A stretch of 64,000 nucleotides of DNA from Bacteroidales bacterium (GCA_017394765.1 JAFPXF010000002.1:62001-126000); one strand, 5' to 3'. Positions 8,417 through 16,270 are shown, counted from the stretch's first letter. Program-made: numbers and translations. The notes: generated from the sequence alone by a model not told the origin.

Positions 8417-9587
8417 AATTATTATTTTTATGATTAACAATTCGTTTCTTTCCCGTCAGCAGCACCTGCATCAATCCCTTCTTCTCTTCCTGCAACTTCG
8501 TCAATTTCTTGTTTGCCAATTCGATTTCTTTATTTAACCCAATGAAGAATTCTGCAATAGCCGTTTGCTCGTCTTTGTGCGGAATTGTTACTTTCACTTG
8601 ACTGAAATCGGGGTATTTGCAGTTCAAAGTGTCGCTTACTAAACCTTGAGAATGCGTCCAAAAACTGTAAACTATTCGTGGTTGCTGAACAAGCATTGCC
8701 ATAAATCTCACATCAATGCTTTCTTTAGGCGTAACAATCGTATAGGCAGGACTCACAATACCTTCCAATTCTGACAATGCACTTCTGCCTTGCCACATTC
8801 TCATGGTATTGTAACCAATGTCATTGGGACAAATACGTTTGTATTTCGATTTGTCTTCGTTTGAAATGTCTCTCTTGTCTGATTCTGATTGATAAATCAC
8901 GCCTTTGTCACCAGTGATTGACAACAAAGGTAGGTTGTCGCAATTTGTCTCGTTACGTTCTTCAAACACCTCTCCCAATCTCACCTCTTTCCACTCCCCC
9001 TCAAACCCTTTCAGCCGTTTCTTCCCCGTGAGCAGTTGCTGCACAAGGCCGCGCTTGCGCAGAGTGAGCTTCTCTATCAGGGCGGTCTGCTTGGCGATGG
9101 CGGTGTCCCAAAGTTGAAGAACATTATTGATCTGGAACTGTTCTTCAAAGGGTGGATAAACCACAAACATTCGTTTCAGCATTCCTGCTGTTATTAGCGG
9201 TTGACCAGAACCAAAAACCATTTTGTTCAAATTTGATGCACTCAAATACTGGTAAGCAAAATACAGTGAATAACAATCTTGATTTTCAACAATGATTGTG
9301 TTGTCTGATACATCATATTTGCCTGTTGCAATATTTACTTGTCCTGCATGTGCTCCTACGCGAGCCACTAAAATTCTTTCTCCCTCATATTTGTATTCAT
9401 CGGTTTTTCCGATAATACCCGTGGAACCATACACTGTGTATTTTCCTGAATCTATTCGAGTTTTATTGCTTCCCGAAAAAATATCAAAACATAAATCGCC
9501 CAACCTCTTCACTTCCCAATCTTCGGGAATGGGGCCGAGGGGAGAGGGCTTGTAGCCGGAGGGGATATGAGATACTTGTTTGTTCAT
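8406..9587 (-). CDS. hsdS: type I restriction-modification specificity subunit
   Basis: 393-residue S subunit with two target-recognition domains, each followed by a conserved helical spacer. TRD1 starts LGPIPEDWEVKRLGDL; its spacer contains QTALIEKLTLRKRGLVQQLLTGKKRL. TRD2 starts GEWKEVRLGEVFEERN and ends in KLQEEKKGLMQVLLTGKKRI. It determines the DNA sequence methylated and cut by the HsdM/HsdR complex. The ATG overlaps the upstream stop (ATGA). The two spacers are near-repeats (LLTGKKR twice), normal for the family and a site for TRD exchange. Full length. Confidence 0.96.
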   Translation of the reverse strand: MNKQVSHIPSGYKPSPLGPIPEDWEVKRLGDLCFDIFSGSNKTRIDSGKYTVYGSTGIIGKTDEYKYEGERILVARVGAHAGQVNIATGKYDVSDNTIIVENQDCYSLYFAYQYLSASNLNKMVFGSGQPLITAGMLKRMFVVYPPFEEQFQINNVLQLWDTAIAKQTALIEKLTLRKRGLVQQLLTGKKRLKGFEGEWKEVRLGEVFEERNETNCDNLPLLSITGDKGVIYQSESDKRDISNEDKSKYKRICPNDIGYNTMRMWQGRSALSELEGIVSPAYTIVTPKESIDVRFMAMLVQQPRIVYSFWTHSQGLVSDTLNCKYPDFSQVKVTIPHKDEQTAIAEFFIGLNKEIELANKKLTKLQEEKKGLMQVLLTGKKRIVNHKNNNYDG

Positions 9588-10021
9588 AATGGTAAAATTT
9601 GAGTGGATGAATTACCAGTTTGATACGCATCGTCCCAAGTATAGGTGAGTTTAATAGTTGACGGAGCATCCATAATAATCCTAAATGTAATTTCTGCGTA
9701 ATCTTGAGGATTTAGCAATTCATAAGGCAATATGTTATTATATACGTCTATTGCTTGAATATTCAATCCCTGAATGTTGATATTCGTGGCCATAGCTTTC
9801 CCTCTATTATAAAACTTCAATACGCGTTTTCCGCTATCATACTTGACTATATTTCCACAAATTTGAGCTTTCTTACTTTCTTCTTCCTCTTCCTTAAACT
9901 TTGCCAGTTGATATTCATTAATAATAGATTCTTGTCTTTTTATCTTTCGATCGTGAACAAAGTATGTGTACACTGTTCCTATTAAGGCCAATATAGAAAT
10001 TATTATTGATGCCAATTCCAT
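9584..10021 (-). CDS. small membrane-anchored protein of unknown function
   Basis: 145 residues from the ATG at 10021, two bases past the stop of the previous gene. One N-terminal transmembrane helix (MELASIIISILALIGTVYTYF) is followed by a charged coiled-coil-like stretch (HDRKIKRQESIINEYQ...FKEEEEESKKA) and a beta-rich ~80-residue domain (VLKFYNRGKAMATNINIQG...AEITFRIIMDAPS) that looks like an immunoglobulin-like fold. No family recognised. Its stop overlaps the hsdS start. Being embedded and coupled in the restriction operon suggests a linked role, but nothing direct shows it. Confidence 0.7.
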   Translation of the reverse strand: MELASIIISILALIGTVYTYFVHDRKIKRQESIINEYQLAKFKEEEEESKKAQICGNIVKYDSGKRVLKFYNRGKAMATNINIQGLNIQAIDVYNNILPYELLNPQDYAEITFRIIMDAPSTIKLTYTWDDAYQTGNSSTQILPL

Positions 10022-10022
10022 A

Positions 10023-10307
10023 CTATTTGATTTTAATGTTTTTGTTTCCAGCAAAAGCCTTTTTAATCATATCGTGAATCTCCTTTTTCACATCAGATGT
10101 TATTTCTTTTTTCTTCTGATCAATGGATTCTTGTATTTGTTCATTGTTGTACTCAATAAGTTCGTCACGACCGCCAAAGTATTCTTTTCCGCAATTCGTG
10201 CATTTTATGTGTGACTTATCTTCATTGGATTCGAAGCAATCGTCACGACCGCAGACCAAGCAACGTAATCTTATACTATAGTTGTAATTGTCTTTTAAGT
10301 GTTTCAT
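10023..10307 (-). CDS. zinc-ribbon small protein
   Basis: 94 residues from the ATG at 10307, which has AGGGAA just upstream. An N-terminal zinc ribbon CLVCGRDDC...IKCTNCGKEYFGG is followed by a helical tail (NEQIQESIDQKKKEITSDVKKEIHDMIKKAF). The ribbon resembles those of small nucleic-acid or ribosome-binding proteins, but no specific family is recognised. Two bases separate its stop from the next start, so the genes are coupled. An earlier in-frame ATG at 10382 would overlap the previous gene heavily and is less likely. Confidence 0.65.
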   Translation of the reverse strand: MKHLKDNYNYSIRLRCLVCGRDDCFESNEDKSHIKCTNCGKEYFGGRDELIEYNNEQIQESIDQKKKEITSDVKKEIHDMIKKAFAGNKNIKIK

Positions 10308-10320
10308 TTCCCTATGTCTA

Positions 10321-10548
10321 TTATTTATGATACTGTTGAAAGAATGCCTGTATGATTTGCTGTTGTCTGTTTTGATAGGCAATCCATTCGTTCATCAATT
10401 TCTGGAAAAGGTCAACCTTTTCATGAGAATCAATGGCATTGCACAACGGTTCCGCTAATTGTGGTGCATAGTTATTTCTGATTATCGCCTTTTGCATCTC
10501 ATTCGAGATCTTGTTGCCTATTATGTTTAAGAAGTCTTGTTCTGTCAT
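10321..10548 (-). CDS. small helical protein of unknown function
   Basis: 75 residues, predicted all-helical and hydrophilic: MTEQDFLNIIGNKISNEMQK, then QLAEPLCNAIDSHEKVD and a Gln-rich end. No recognised domain and no membrane segment. It sits 4 bases after the truncated ATPase gene and 13 bases before the zinc-ribbon gene start. Coding status rests on its place in a tightly packed operon and plausible composition. Confidence 0.6.
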   Translation of the reverse strand: MTEQDFLNIIGNKISNEMQKAIIRNNYAPQLAEPLCNAIDSHEKVDLFQKLMNEWIAYQNRQQQIIQAFFQQYHK

Positions 10549-10552
10549 TTTT

Positions 10553-11110
10553 CTATTCTTTATTTAGTATTTTTCCCCCTTTTTCCGTTACATACCAGTG
10601 TCCCGATTTGTCGGAGCCTTCGCGGACAATGTATTTATTAATACGTAGCACTTTTATAGCACGCTTAACCGTGGCTCTTGAGCGGTTAATGATTACTTGA
10701 ATCTCCTCGTAAGTCAAGTCAGGATTATCGACGATAGCTCTAAGAACAAGGAAAGTAGAGCCTGTAATTTTTACAGGATCATTTACAGGATCATTATCTA
10801 TTGTAATACTGTTATTATCAATAACTTTTACACCATCATTTACAGGGTCATTTACAGTATCGTTTTCGCCAAACAGCCCTTTCCTTCGAGTGATATACAC
10901 CGACATTCCGCCCATCTCCTCCTTGTAAACGGGGGCTTCCAAGCCGTTGGCTACAAACTCGTCTCTGATTTTACCAATGCCACGTCCCCACGACTCGATG
11001 AAGCCTGCCAAATAGAAAGCTCTGGCAATGAGTCGGTTGCGCGGACACGAACTGTGCTCGCCCATAAACTGCTCAAAGGTGATGCCGTTAGGAATACTAT
11101 TGACAATCAT
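10553..11110 (-). pseudogene. C-terminal remnant of AlbA_2/HATPase_c_4 transcriptional-regulator-like protein
   Basis: 185 residues. The beginning (SCPRNRLIARAFYLAGFIESWGRGIGKI) matches the HATPase_c_4 module found after an AlbA_2 (Schlafen-type) domain in 'putative DNA binding domain-containing proteins', which usually exceed 400 residues. The N-terminal ~250 residues are missing. A repeat-rich linker (NDPVNDPVK-type peptides, DNA repeats at 10780-10870) and a winged-helix C-terminus (YEEIQVIINRSRATVKRAIKVL) are intact. Its ATG overlaps the dinD stop (ATGA), so it could still be translated as a small DNA-binding protein. Called a remnant, with that caveat. Confidence 0.65.
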
Positions 11111-11970
11111 TTGTCTTCGGGTTTTTCGTTTTTCTCCTTTAATTGCTTCTGACGTTTTCTCTCCACAACCTTGATGCTCTCCTCCACAGGTAGATTTTCC
11201 GGCATGGTGCCGCCAAGCTCTTTGATGGTTTGGCGAACCTTGGCTCCGACCTCATAGTGTGTCATATTGGCCTTCTGTTTTCCTTTGATATTCTCCCTCT
11301 TCAACTTTTCTTCTGTTTGGGTGGCACGGAACAGATTGGCCGCCAATTCCGTACTGCCCATGTGGTCCAATATCTTCTGGCTCTTCTTCAGTCCTTTCCT
11401 CGCATGAATGTCTTTCGCGGTCATTCCACCATATAATCCTTGATACCCGTAATTCTGAAAGATGGCATAATCTCTTGAGTCTATCACACCTGCATCTTTC
11501 GCGGCACTTGCCAACTGGGAATTGTGTTGCAGCAACTCAGAACGAAGAAACAATCGCTTTTCTTCTTCATTGGTAAGTTCATGATATTCCTTCATTTGCT
11601 GAACTTCAGCGATGCGGGTTTGGATAGCAAAATAGGTCTGTCCTTGTGCTACAATGGTTTTGCTCGGATCGGCGTTTTGCACTATCAAGTAGCAAGCGTA
11701 TCTTGAAAGTTTGATGGAATCTATGGGACGTACCGCACCGGAACCAATCGCGACCATTTCGTTTATGTCAACGAAATGGTCTTCTATCCTTTGCCCACTA
11801 TTTTCACATGCTATTTTTGCTTTCTCAATAACAGGAATAAAGTTTCTATATTCGTTGTACTCCAGTATCTTCCACAAACTGCGCGAAGTCCAATACTCTA
11901 CACCGTTCTCATCAATATGTTTGATGCTTTCAAACAAGGTCATTGTCTTTTTAGTAAGTTTTTTGCTCAT
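11107..11970 (-). CDS. dinD: DinD-like DNA damage-inducible protein D
   Basis: 287 residues matching DinD: N-terminal BRO-N-like part (GVEYWTSRSLWKILEYNEYRNF, DHFVDINEMVAIGSGA), the conserved SRYACYLIVQNADPSKTIVAQGQTYFA and the C-terminal NYGYQGLYGGMTAKDIHARKGL region. E. coli DinD is an SOS-regulated inhibitor of RecA filaments; the role of homologues inside type I restriction operons is not established. It lies 65 bases after hsdM; that gap holds an 11-bp hairpin that repeats part of the dinD coding sequence. The palindrome at 11752-11781 encodes the DHFVDINEMV segment. No SOS box was recognised. Confidence 0.9.
   Translation of the reverse strand: MSKKLTKKTMTLFESIKHIDENGVEYWTSRSLWKILEYNEYRNFIPVIEKAKIACENSGQRIEDHFVDINEMVAIGSGAVRPIDSIKLSRYACYLIVQNADPSKTIVAQGQTYFAIQTRIAEVQQMKEYHELTNEEEKRLFLRSELLQHNSQLASAAKDAGVIDSRDYAIFQNYGYQGLYGGMTAKDIHARKGLKKSQKILDHMGSTELAANLFRATQTEEKLKRENIKGKQKANMTHYEVGAKVRQTIKELGGTMPENLPVEESIKVVERKRQKQLKEKNEKPEDK
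11752..11781. repeat. dinD-internal palindrome
   Basis: Perfect 12-bp arms GACCATTTCGTT / AACGAAATGGTC around TATGTC, within dinD codons for DHFVDINEMV. The same design occurs in the broken dinD (5612-5639) and outside a gene (12004-12031). Confidence 0.85.
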
Positions 11971-12003
11971 ATCTTCTTGTTTTTTAGTTATTTATAATTT
12001 AAT

Positions 12004-12031
12004 ACCATTTCGTGCATATCCACGAAATGGT
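12004..12031. repeat. dinD-like palindrome between hsdM and dinD
   Basis: Perfect 11-bp arms ACCATTTCGTG / CACGAAATGGT around a 6-base loop, a few bases after the hsdM stop. Read on the minus strand in one frame it spells DHFVDMHEMV, almost the DinD core. It can form an RNA hairpin between hsdM and dinD. Confidence 0.85.
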
Positions 12032-12034
12032 CTG

Positions 12035-13564
12035 TTAATATCCCAACTCCTTTAAATAATCCTTCATTTTTCCCTGCACTTCAGCCAGTTCCGTTTCCAA
12101 CTGCTCAATTTCTTTCTGCACGGCGGGGATGTCAATTTCGGCTTCCTCCTCGTAGGTGTCAACATAGCGCGGGATGTTGAGGTTGAAGTCGTTCTCGCGG
12201 ATTTCGGAGGGGGTGGCCACGTAAGCGTATTTGTCCTCCACCACGCCGGGCTGCAACTCGCCGTTGGCAAACTTGCGATAAACTCCCACGATGTGCTCGA
12301 TGTCCTGCAGACGGAGCTTGTTCTGGTTCTTGCCGTTCTCGTACTCGCGACTGGCATCAATGAACAGCACGTTCTCCGAGCCGCGACCTTTGCGGAAGAT
12401 GGCGATGGCAGCAGGAATGCCCGTGCCGTAGAACAGGTTGGCGGGCAGACCGATAACCGCCTCTAAAATATGCTCGTTCTCAAGGATATACTGACGGATT
12501 TTGCCTTCGCTGCCGCCACGGAACAGCACGCCGTGAGGGATAATCACGCCTACCTTGCCACCGTTGTCGTCGGCAACCTCCAGCATGTGGCTGATGAAGG
12601 CCCAGTCGCCTTTGCTCTTGGGCGGAATCCCGCGCCAGAAACGGTTGTAGGGATCGCTGGCGGCCTCCTCCGCACCCCATTTGTCGAGCGAGAACGGCGG
12701 ATTGGCTACCACGGTGTCGAACTTCATCAGCTTGTCGTTGGTTTTTAATTTGGGGTTGCGCAACGTGTCGCCCCAGCGGATGACGGCGTTGTCGAAACCG
12801 TGCAGGAACATGTTCATCATCGCCAACGCCCACGTACTACCGTTCACCTCCTGGCCGTAAAGCGAGAAGTTGTTGTTACCCACCTCCTTACCCGCTTTGA
12901 TCAGCAAGGAACCGGAACCGCAGGTCACATCGCAAATGCGGGCACCCGGGTTGCTCTTGGTCAGTTTTGCGAGCAATGTGGAGACTTCGGCGGGGGTGAA
13001 GAAGTCGCCCGCCTTCTTGCCCGCTTCCCCCGCAAATGTGGACACCAAATACATATACGCATCGCCAATGATATCGTTGTTCTCCAAATGCGACTCGTCC
13101 AGCTCCACACCCTTGAAATCCTGTAACAGATTTCGCAGCCGGGCGTTTTTCTCTTTCGTCTCGCCCAAATTGGCACTGTTGAAGCTGATATTGCGGAAGA
13201 TGCTGCTGCCGTCTTCGCTGCTCATCTTCTCACGATTGGCATCTTCGAGGTCGGCCAAAGCTTCGTCAATCAGCTCGCCGATGTTGGTGGCATTACGGTG
13301 TTCGTAGAGGAAGTCGAACGAGCTCTTTTCGGGGACCACAAACCGCTCGTGACGCATGGCACGCTCGGCGCGTTCCTTGTCGCCCTCGTATTTGTCCAGA
13401 TAATCGTTCAGTTTCGATTTATAGACATCGCTCACATATTTCAGGAACAGCATCGTGAGGATGTAATCTTTGTACTGGCTCGGGTCAATAACGCCGCGAA
13501 AGGTGTCGCACGCTTTCCAAACGGTGCGGTTAATGTCTTCTTGGGTAACTTTCTTATTTTCCAT
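12035..13564 (-). CDS. hsdM: type I restriction-modification methyltransferase, M subunit
   Basis: 509-residue N6-adenine methyltransferase subunit. An N-terminal HsdM_N helical domain (TVWKACDTFRGVIDPSQYKDY) precedes the SAM-binding motif DVTCGSGSLL near 212-221 and the catalytic NPPF at 289-292 (FDTVVANPPFSLDKW), with a C-terminal coiled coil (ELETELAEVQGKMKDYLKEL) for S-subunit contact. It works with HsdS to methylate host DNA and with HsdR to restrict. It follows the half-size S gene, whose stop lies next to its start. Full length and intact. Confidence 0.97.
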   Translation of the reverse strand: MENKKVTQEDINRTVWKACDTFRGVIDPSQYKDYILTMLFLKYVSDVYKSKLNDYLDKYEGDKERAERAMRHERFVVPEKSSFDFLYEHRNATNIGELIDEALADLEDANREKMSSEDGSSIFRNISFNSANLGETKEKNARLRNLLQDFKGVELDESHLENNDIIGDAYMYLVSTFAGEAGKKAGDFFTPAEVSTLLAKLTKSNPGARICDVTCGSGSLLIKAGKEVGNNNFSLYGQEVNGSTWALAMMNMFLHGFDNAVIRWGDTLRNPKLKTNDKLMKFDTVVANPPFSLDKWGAEEAASDPYNRFWRGIPPKSKGDWAFISHMLEVADDNGGKVGVIIPHGVLFRGGSEGKIRQYILENEHILEAVIGLPANLFYGTGIPAAIAIFRKGRGSENVLFIDASREYENGKNQNKLRLQDIEHIVGVYRKFANGELQPGVVEDKYAYVATPSEIRENDFNLNIPRYVDTYEEEAEIDIPAVQKEIEQLETELAEVQGKMKDYLKELGY

Positions 13565-13565
13565 A

Positions 13566-14114
13566 TTACTTATTTATTTCATTGATTAATAATTGATTAA
13601 CGATACTTGCGCGTTTCTCCGCAAGAGTATTTATTAAATAGGTTTCCCGTTCCTGAAGTCTGGATATTTCCATCACTTTCCTTTGAGTGGCTTTATCCGG
13701 AAAGGGGATTTCAAGTTCCTCCAAGGTGGATTTGAGAATCAACGGTGTGGAGCTTCCAATTTGCGAAGCTCTTATTTTGCTCACAATATTGGGGCGGTTC
13801 AGATACCAACAGAGATATTCCGGCAATACCTTGTCGTTTTGAACCCGTATGACATATAATGTGGTAGAAGCCACCGCTTTGATGTCAAGATTGAAGAGTG
13901 TACAAAGGTATGTGGTACCCTTTCCCGCAAACAGCAAATCCCCCTTTCGCAGCAGATTCTTCTCCATTTTCGGGTTATATTCTACAAAAGAGGCGATCTT
14001 CTCCGGGGAGTCCATCAGCAAATCCTTCATTTGCATATATGCCACCTCATCTCCCGGGGGGCTGTTGAGATAGACTCCTGATCGTATTTCCGCTATATTT
14101 TTCAGTAGAACCAT
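13566..14114 (-). CDS. half-size HsdS-like protein (single target-recognition domain)
   Basis: 182 residues: LLKNIAEIRSGVYLNSPPGDEV at the start, DLLFAGKGTTYLCTLFN and LPEYLCWYLNRPNI, then the TRD end LEELEIPFPDKATQRKVMEI and one helical spacer (LQERETYLINTLAEKRASIVNQLL). This is one TRD-spacer unit, half of a normal S subunit. It is the first gene of the operon, directly before hsdM and separate from the full hsdS at 8406-9587. Half S subunits can act as homodimers, so it could give an alternative specificity; it could also be a relic. Confidence 0.85.
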   Translation of the reverse strand: MVLLKNIAEIRSGVYLNSPPGDEVAYMQMKDLLMDSPEKIASFVEYNPKMEKNLLRKGDLLFAGKGTTYLCTLFNLDIKAVASTTLYVIRVQNDKVLPEYLCWYLNRPNIVSKIRASQIGSSTPLILKSTLEELEIPFPDKATQRKVMEISRLQERETYLINTLAEKRASIVNQLLINEINK

Positions 14115-14149
14115 AATCGGTATTTCATTTACTTTAATATTTCAGGATG

Positions 14150-14170
14150 CAAAAATATATTTTTTTTCAA
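14150..14170 (-). promoter_or_regulatory. promoter of the restriction operon
   Basis: -7 box TATTTTTG (14150-14157) and a TTG (14168-14170) upstream, on the minus strand. The box ends 35 bases before the half-hsdS start. It is the only good box seen for the 13-kb operon. Confidence 0.65.
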
Positions 14171-14259
14171 GTAAACGCATTACGAATTATTTATAATGAT
14201 AAAATAATGTGGGGAATTGAGATGTTGGTGTGATTAAAACAAAAAGATTCTGGAAAATC

Positions 14260-15003
14260 TTATTTCACCCCGAACACATCCCTCCCATTCGCCCTTAGCA
14301 CCTCCTGCGCCTCGCGGTTCTGCATGATGCTGCCGCCGAAGACATTGAAATCGAAAATGTAAGGATTTGAGAACCAGGCGTTCACGTTCATCTGTAAGGT
14401 GAGCTCGGCGGTTTCTTTGTGGATGACCGCGAACTGATCAAACGGCAGCGTCACGGTGAAGGTGTTGTCAACGAAACCGTTGTCGGTGGCGATTTTGCCG
14501 GAATGCAGGTTGAAGGGCTGCCGCATGCCGGAGGCATCGATCCAGCGACCGTTGATCTTCATGTAATGGTAGCCACCTCCGAGGATGTCGGGCCAGCTCA
14601 TGTTGTTCTCCGGCGGATTCGGGAAATAGCCGGTAGAGTTCTGCTCCCCTTCCAACCCGAACACAAACGTAATCGACTTGTACTCGTCGGCGGGCAACTC
14701 GTCCGCGATGCTCCACGAAAGCGTCCCGGGAATACGGATGTCAGTATAGTGAATCCCTTGATTATCGGCAATTTCCACTATCTCGCCGGAGGTGTTCTCC
14801 AACCGTACATGCGAGATGAAAAACTGTACGTCGTTGACTTCATACAAATTCCCTGCGGCATTCCGATACATACAAGTATCCAACCGCAGGGAATCATTAT
14901 CAACGACAAAAGAAAAATTCAGTTTAATGTGCCCCGCTGGAGTGCGACAGCAGGCGCTGAATAACAGAGCAACTAAAACAACCAGACATGTTTTTTTGAG
15001 CAT
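14260..15003 (-). CDS. MbnP-like lipoprotein
   Basis: 247 residues with a lipoprotein signal (MLKKTCLVVLVALLFSACC; lipobox FSAC). The mature part matches the MbnP-like family: HIKLNFSFVVDNDSLRLD, YEVNDVQFFISHVRLEN, YKSITFVFGLEG, then a YHYMKINGRWID segment and an FNLHSGK region. Members occur beside copper or methanobactin-like uptake systems, but here it stands alone downstream of DUF4468 and folA with a 71-base gap. Likely attached to the outer membrane; ligand unknown. Full length. Confidence 0.75.
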   Translation of the reverse strand: MLKKTCLVVLVALLFSACCRTPAGHIKLNFSFVVDNDSLRLDTCMYRNAAGNLYEVNDVQFFISHVRLENTSGEIVEIADNQGIHYTDIRIPGTLSWSIADELPADEYKSITFVFGLEGEQNSTGYFPNPPENNMSWPDILGGGYHYMKINGRWIDASGMRQPFNLHSGKIATDNGFVDNTFTVTLPFDQFAVIHKETAELTLQMNVNAWFSNPYIFDFNVFGGSIMQNREAQEVLRANGRDVFGVK

Positions 15004-15012
15004 ATTTACTCT

Positions 15013-15070
15013 GGTTTCAAGTTTCAGGTTTCAGGCTTCAATAACCAATAACCAATAACCTATAACCATT
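15013..15070. repeat. word-like tandem repeats TTTCAGG and AACCAAT
   Basis: GTTTCAAGTTTCAGGTTTCAGG followed by AATAACC words (AACCAATAACCAATAACC...) in the gap between the MbnP-like gene and the DUF4468 gene. The AACCAATAACC word also occurs at 36509-36536. Confidence 0.7.
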
Positions 15071-15074
15071 AAGA

Positions 15075-15629
15075 TTACCACTCGTCCACGAACTCCTCAG
15101 CCGGCTGCATGCCTTCCTCCAGCGATTCGATGAGCTTCTGCATCTCTTCGTCGATTTGGGAGAGATAACCGTACATGCTGGGAGTCCAACCGGAGGCAGA
15201 GGTGTCGAACCAGACTTCGATAGGTGCGGAGCCGGTGGCCTTCTCCTTGAAATCGGTGATGGTGTAGCGGTAACGGTTGTCGCGGCATTCGAGCTTGAAG
15301 TTGTAATAGACGATGTTCTTGAAGCGCATGGTGCCGTCTTTGTCCTTGTAGAAAATACGAACGCTGGAGCGCATGTTGATGACGCATTTCTCCGGATCAG
15401 CACTCTTGATGACCTCACCCGTGTTTTTATAACATTTCTTTGCCCACTCCATCGCTCTGTCGTACAGAACTTTAGGTGTTCCTTCCTGTTTCACGACATC
15501 TTGGTAGGTCACCAGGTTGGTGCGCTCGTCAATAGGAAGATATGGGGCTTCCGGGGTTTCTGTCGTCTTTTGGGCGAAAGTTGCCAAACATGCAAAAACG
15601 GCAACCAAAACAACGATTATTCTTTTCAT
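15075..15629 (-). CDS. DUF4468 exported protein
   Basis: 184 residues with an N-terminal signal peptide (MKRIIVVLVAVFACLATFAQ, Bacteroidota-type end AQ). The remainder matches the DUF4468 TBP-like-fold domain: EVIKSADPEKCVINMRSS, VYYNFKLECRDNRYRYTITD, and the IEVWFD segment. Its ATG overlaps the folA stop (ATGA), so the two are translationally coupled. Function unknown; family members are secreted or periplasmic proteins common in Bacteroidales. Confidence 0.8.
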   Translation of the reverse strand: MKRIIVVLVAVFACLATFAQKTTETPEAPYLPIDERTNLVTYQDVVKQEGTPKVLYDRAMEWAKKCYKNTGEVIKSADPEKCVINMRSSVRIFYKDKDGTMRFKNIVYYNFKLECRDNRYRYTITDFKEKATGSAPIEVWFDTSASGWTPSMYGYLSQIDEEMQKLIESLEEGMQPAEEFVDEW

Positions 15630-16114
15630 TTTTGTCTTATTAAGGTTTGGAAATATAAATCGTAAACGTTCTTTTCATCTTTCGGCACGAATTCGGATTC
15701 CACGATTTTCCATTCATTTTGGTCAATTTCGGGGAACCAGACGTCAGCCGTGAAGTCAGAGACTATGCGGGTGAGGTAAAGTTTATCGGCGTGGGGCAGG
15801 AAAAGTCGGTACATGGTGGCGCCGCCCATCACGAAAGCCTCCTCGTCGTCGGCCACGAGTTTGAGCGCGGCCTCGATGGAGTGTACTGTTTCAACCCCCT
15901 CGAATTCGATGTCGTCGAGGGTGATGACGATATTCCGGCGGTTCGGCAGCGGCTTCTTGGGCAGCGAATCCCACGTGCGGTCGCCCATCAGCACCGTGTG
16001 TCCGGAGGTGATTTCCTTGAAATGCTTCAAATCCACGGGCAGATGGCACAGCAACTGGTTCTGGTAACCCAGCTCCAACCGTTGACCCACAGCCGCAATC
16101 ATACTTATGCTCAT
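15626..16114 (-). CDS. folA: dihydrofolate reductase
   Basis: 162 residues from the ATG at 16114 (MSISMIAAVG...), which follows a -7 box by 16 bases; an upstream in-frame ATG would lie within the promoter. DHFR signatures: IAAVGQRLELGYQNQLLCHL (Leu for the usual W/P in this loop), DLKHFKEITSGHTVLMGDRTW, LPNRRNIVITLDD and FVMGGATMYRLFL. Reduces dihydrofolate to tetrahydrofolate with NADPH. Usual length. The substrate-binding acidic residue (D27 of E. coli) falls at VDLKHF. Coupled to DUF4468. Confidence 0.93.
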   Translation of the reverse strand: MSISMIAAVGQRLELGYQNQLLCHLPVDLKHFKEITSGHTVLMGDRTWDSLPKKPLPNRRNIVITLDDIEFEGVETVHSIEAALKLVADDEEAFVMGGATMYRLFLPHADKLYLTRIVSDFTADVWFPEIDQNEWKIVESEFVPKDEKNVYDLYFQTLIRQK

Positions 16115-16130
16115 AGTACTTAATTTTCTG

Positions 16131-16159
16131 CAAAAATACGAATGTTGCGGGTCTTTCAA
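16131..16159 (-). promoter_or_regulatory. folA promoter
   Basis: TATTTTTG at 16131-16138 with TTG at 16157-16159 on the minus strand; 16 bases to the folA start. Confidence 0.75.
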
Positions 16160-16234
16160 TTGCGTTTTGAGTTTTTTTATTAACGGTGAGGTGTTGGTTC
16201 AAGGTTCAACACGTCGCAGGCACGTCCCTACAAT

Positions 16235-16270
16235 CACTATTCACAATTCACTAATCACAATTCACAAATA
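16235..16270. repeat. TTCACAATTCAC-type word repeats
   Basis: Runs of CACTATTCACAATTCACTAATCAC words just upstream of the smpB promoter. Related words occur at 37340-37360 and 28058-28085, again just before -7 boxes. Confidence 0.6.

Noticed and set aside
8406..14114. Phase-variable hsdS inversion system
   Set aside because: The two S genes are on the same strand, no recombinase is in the locus and no obvious long inverted repeats between them were seen.
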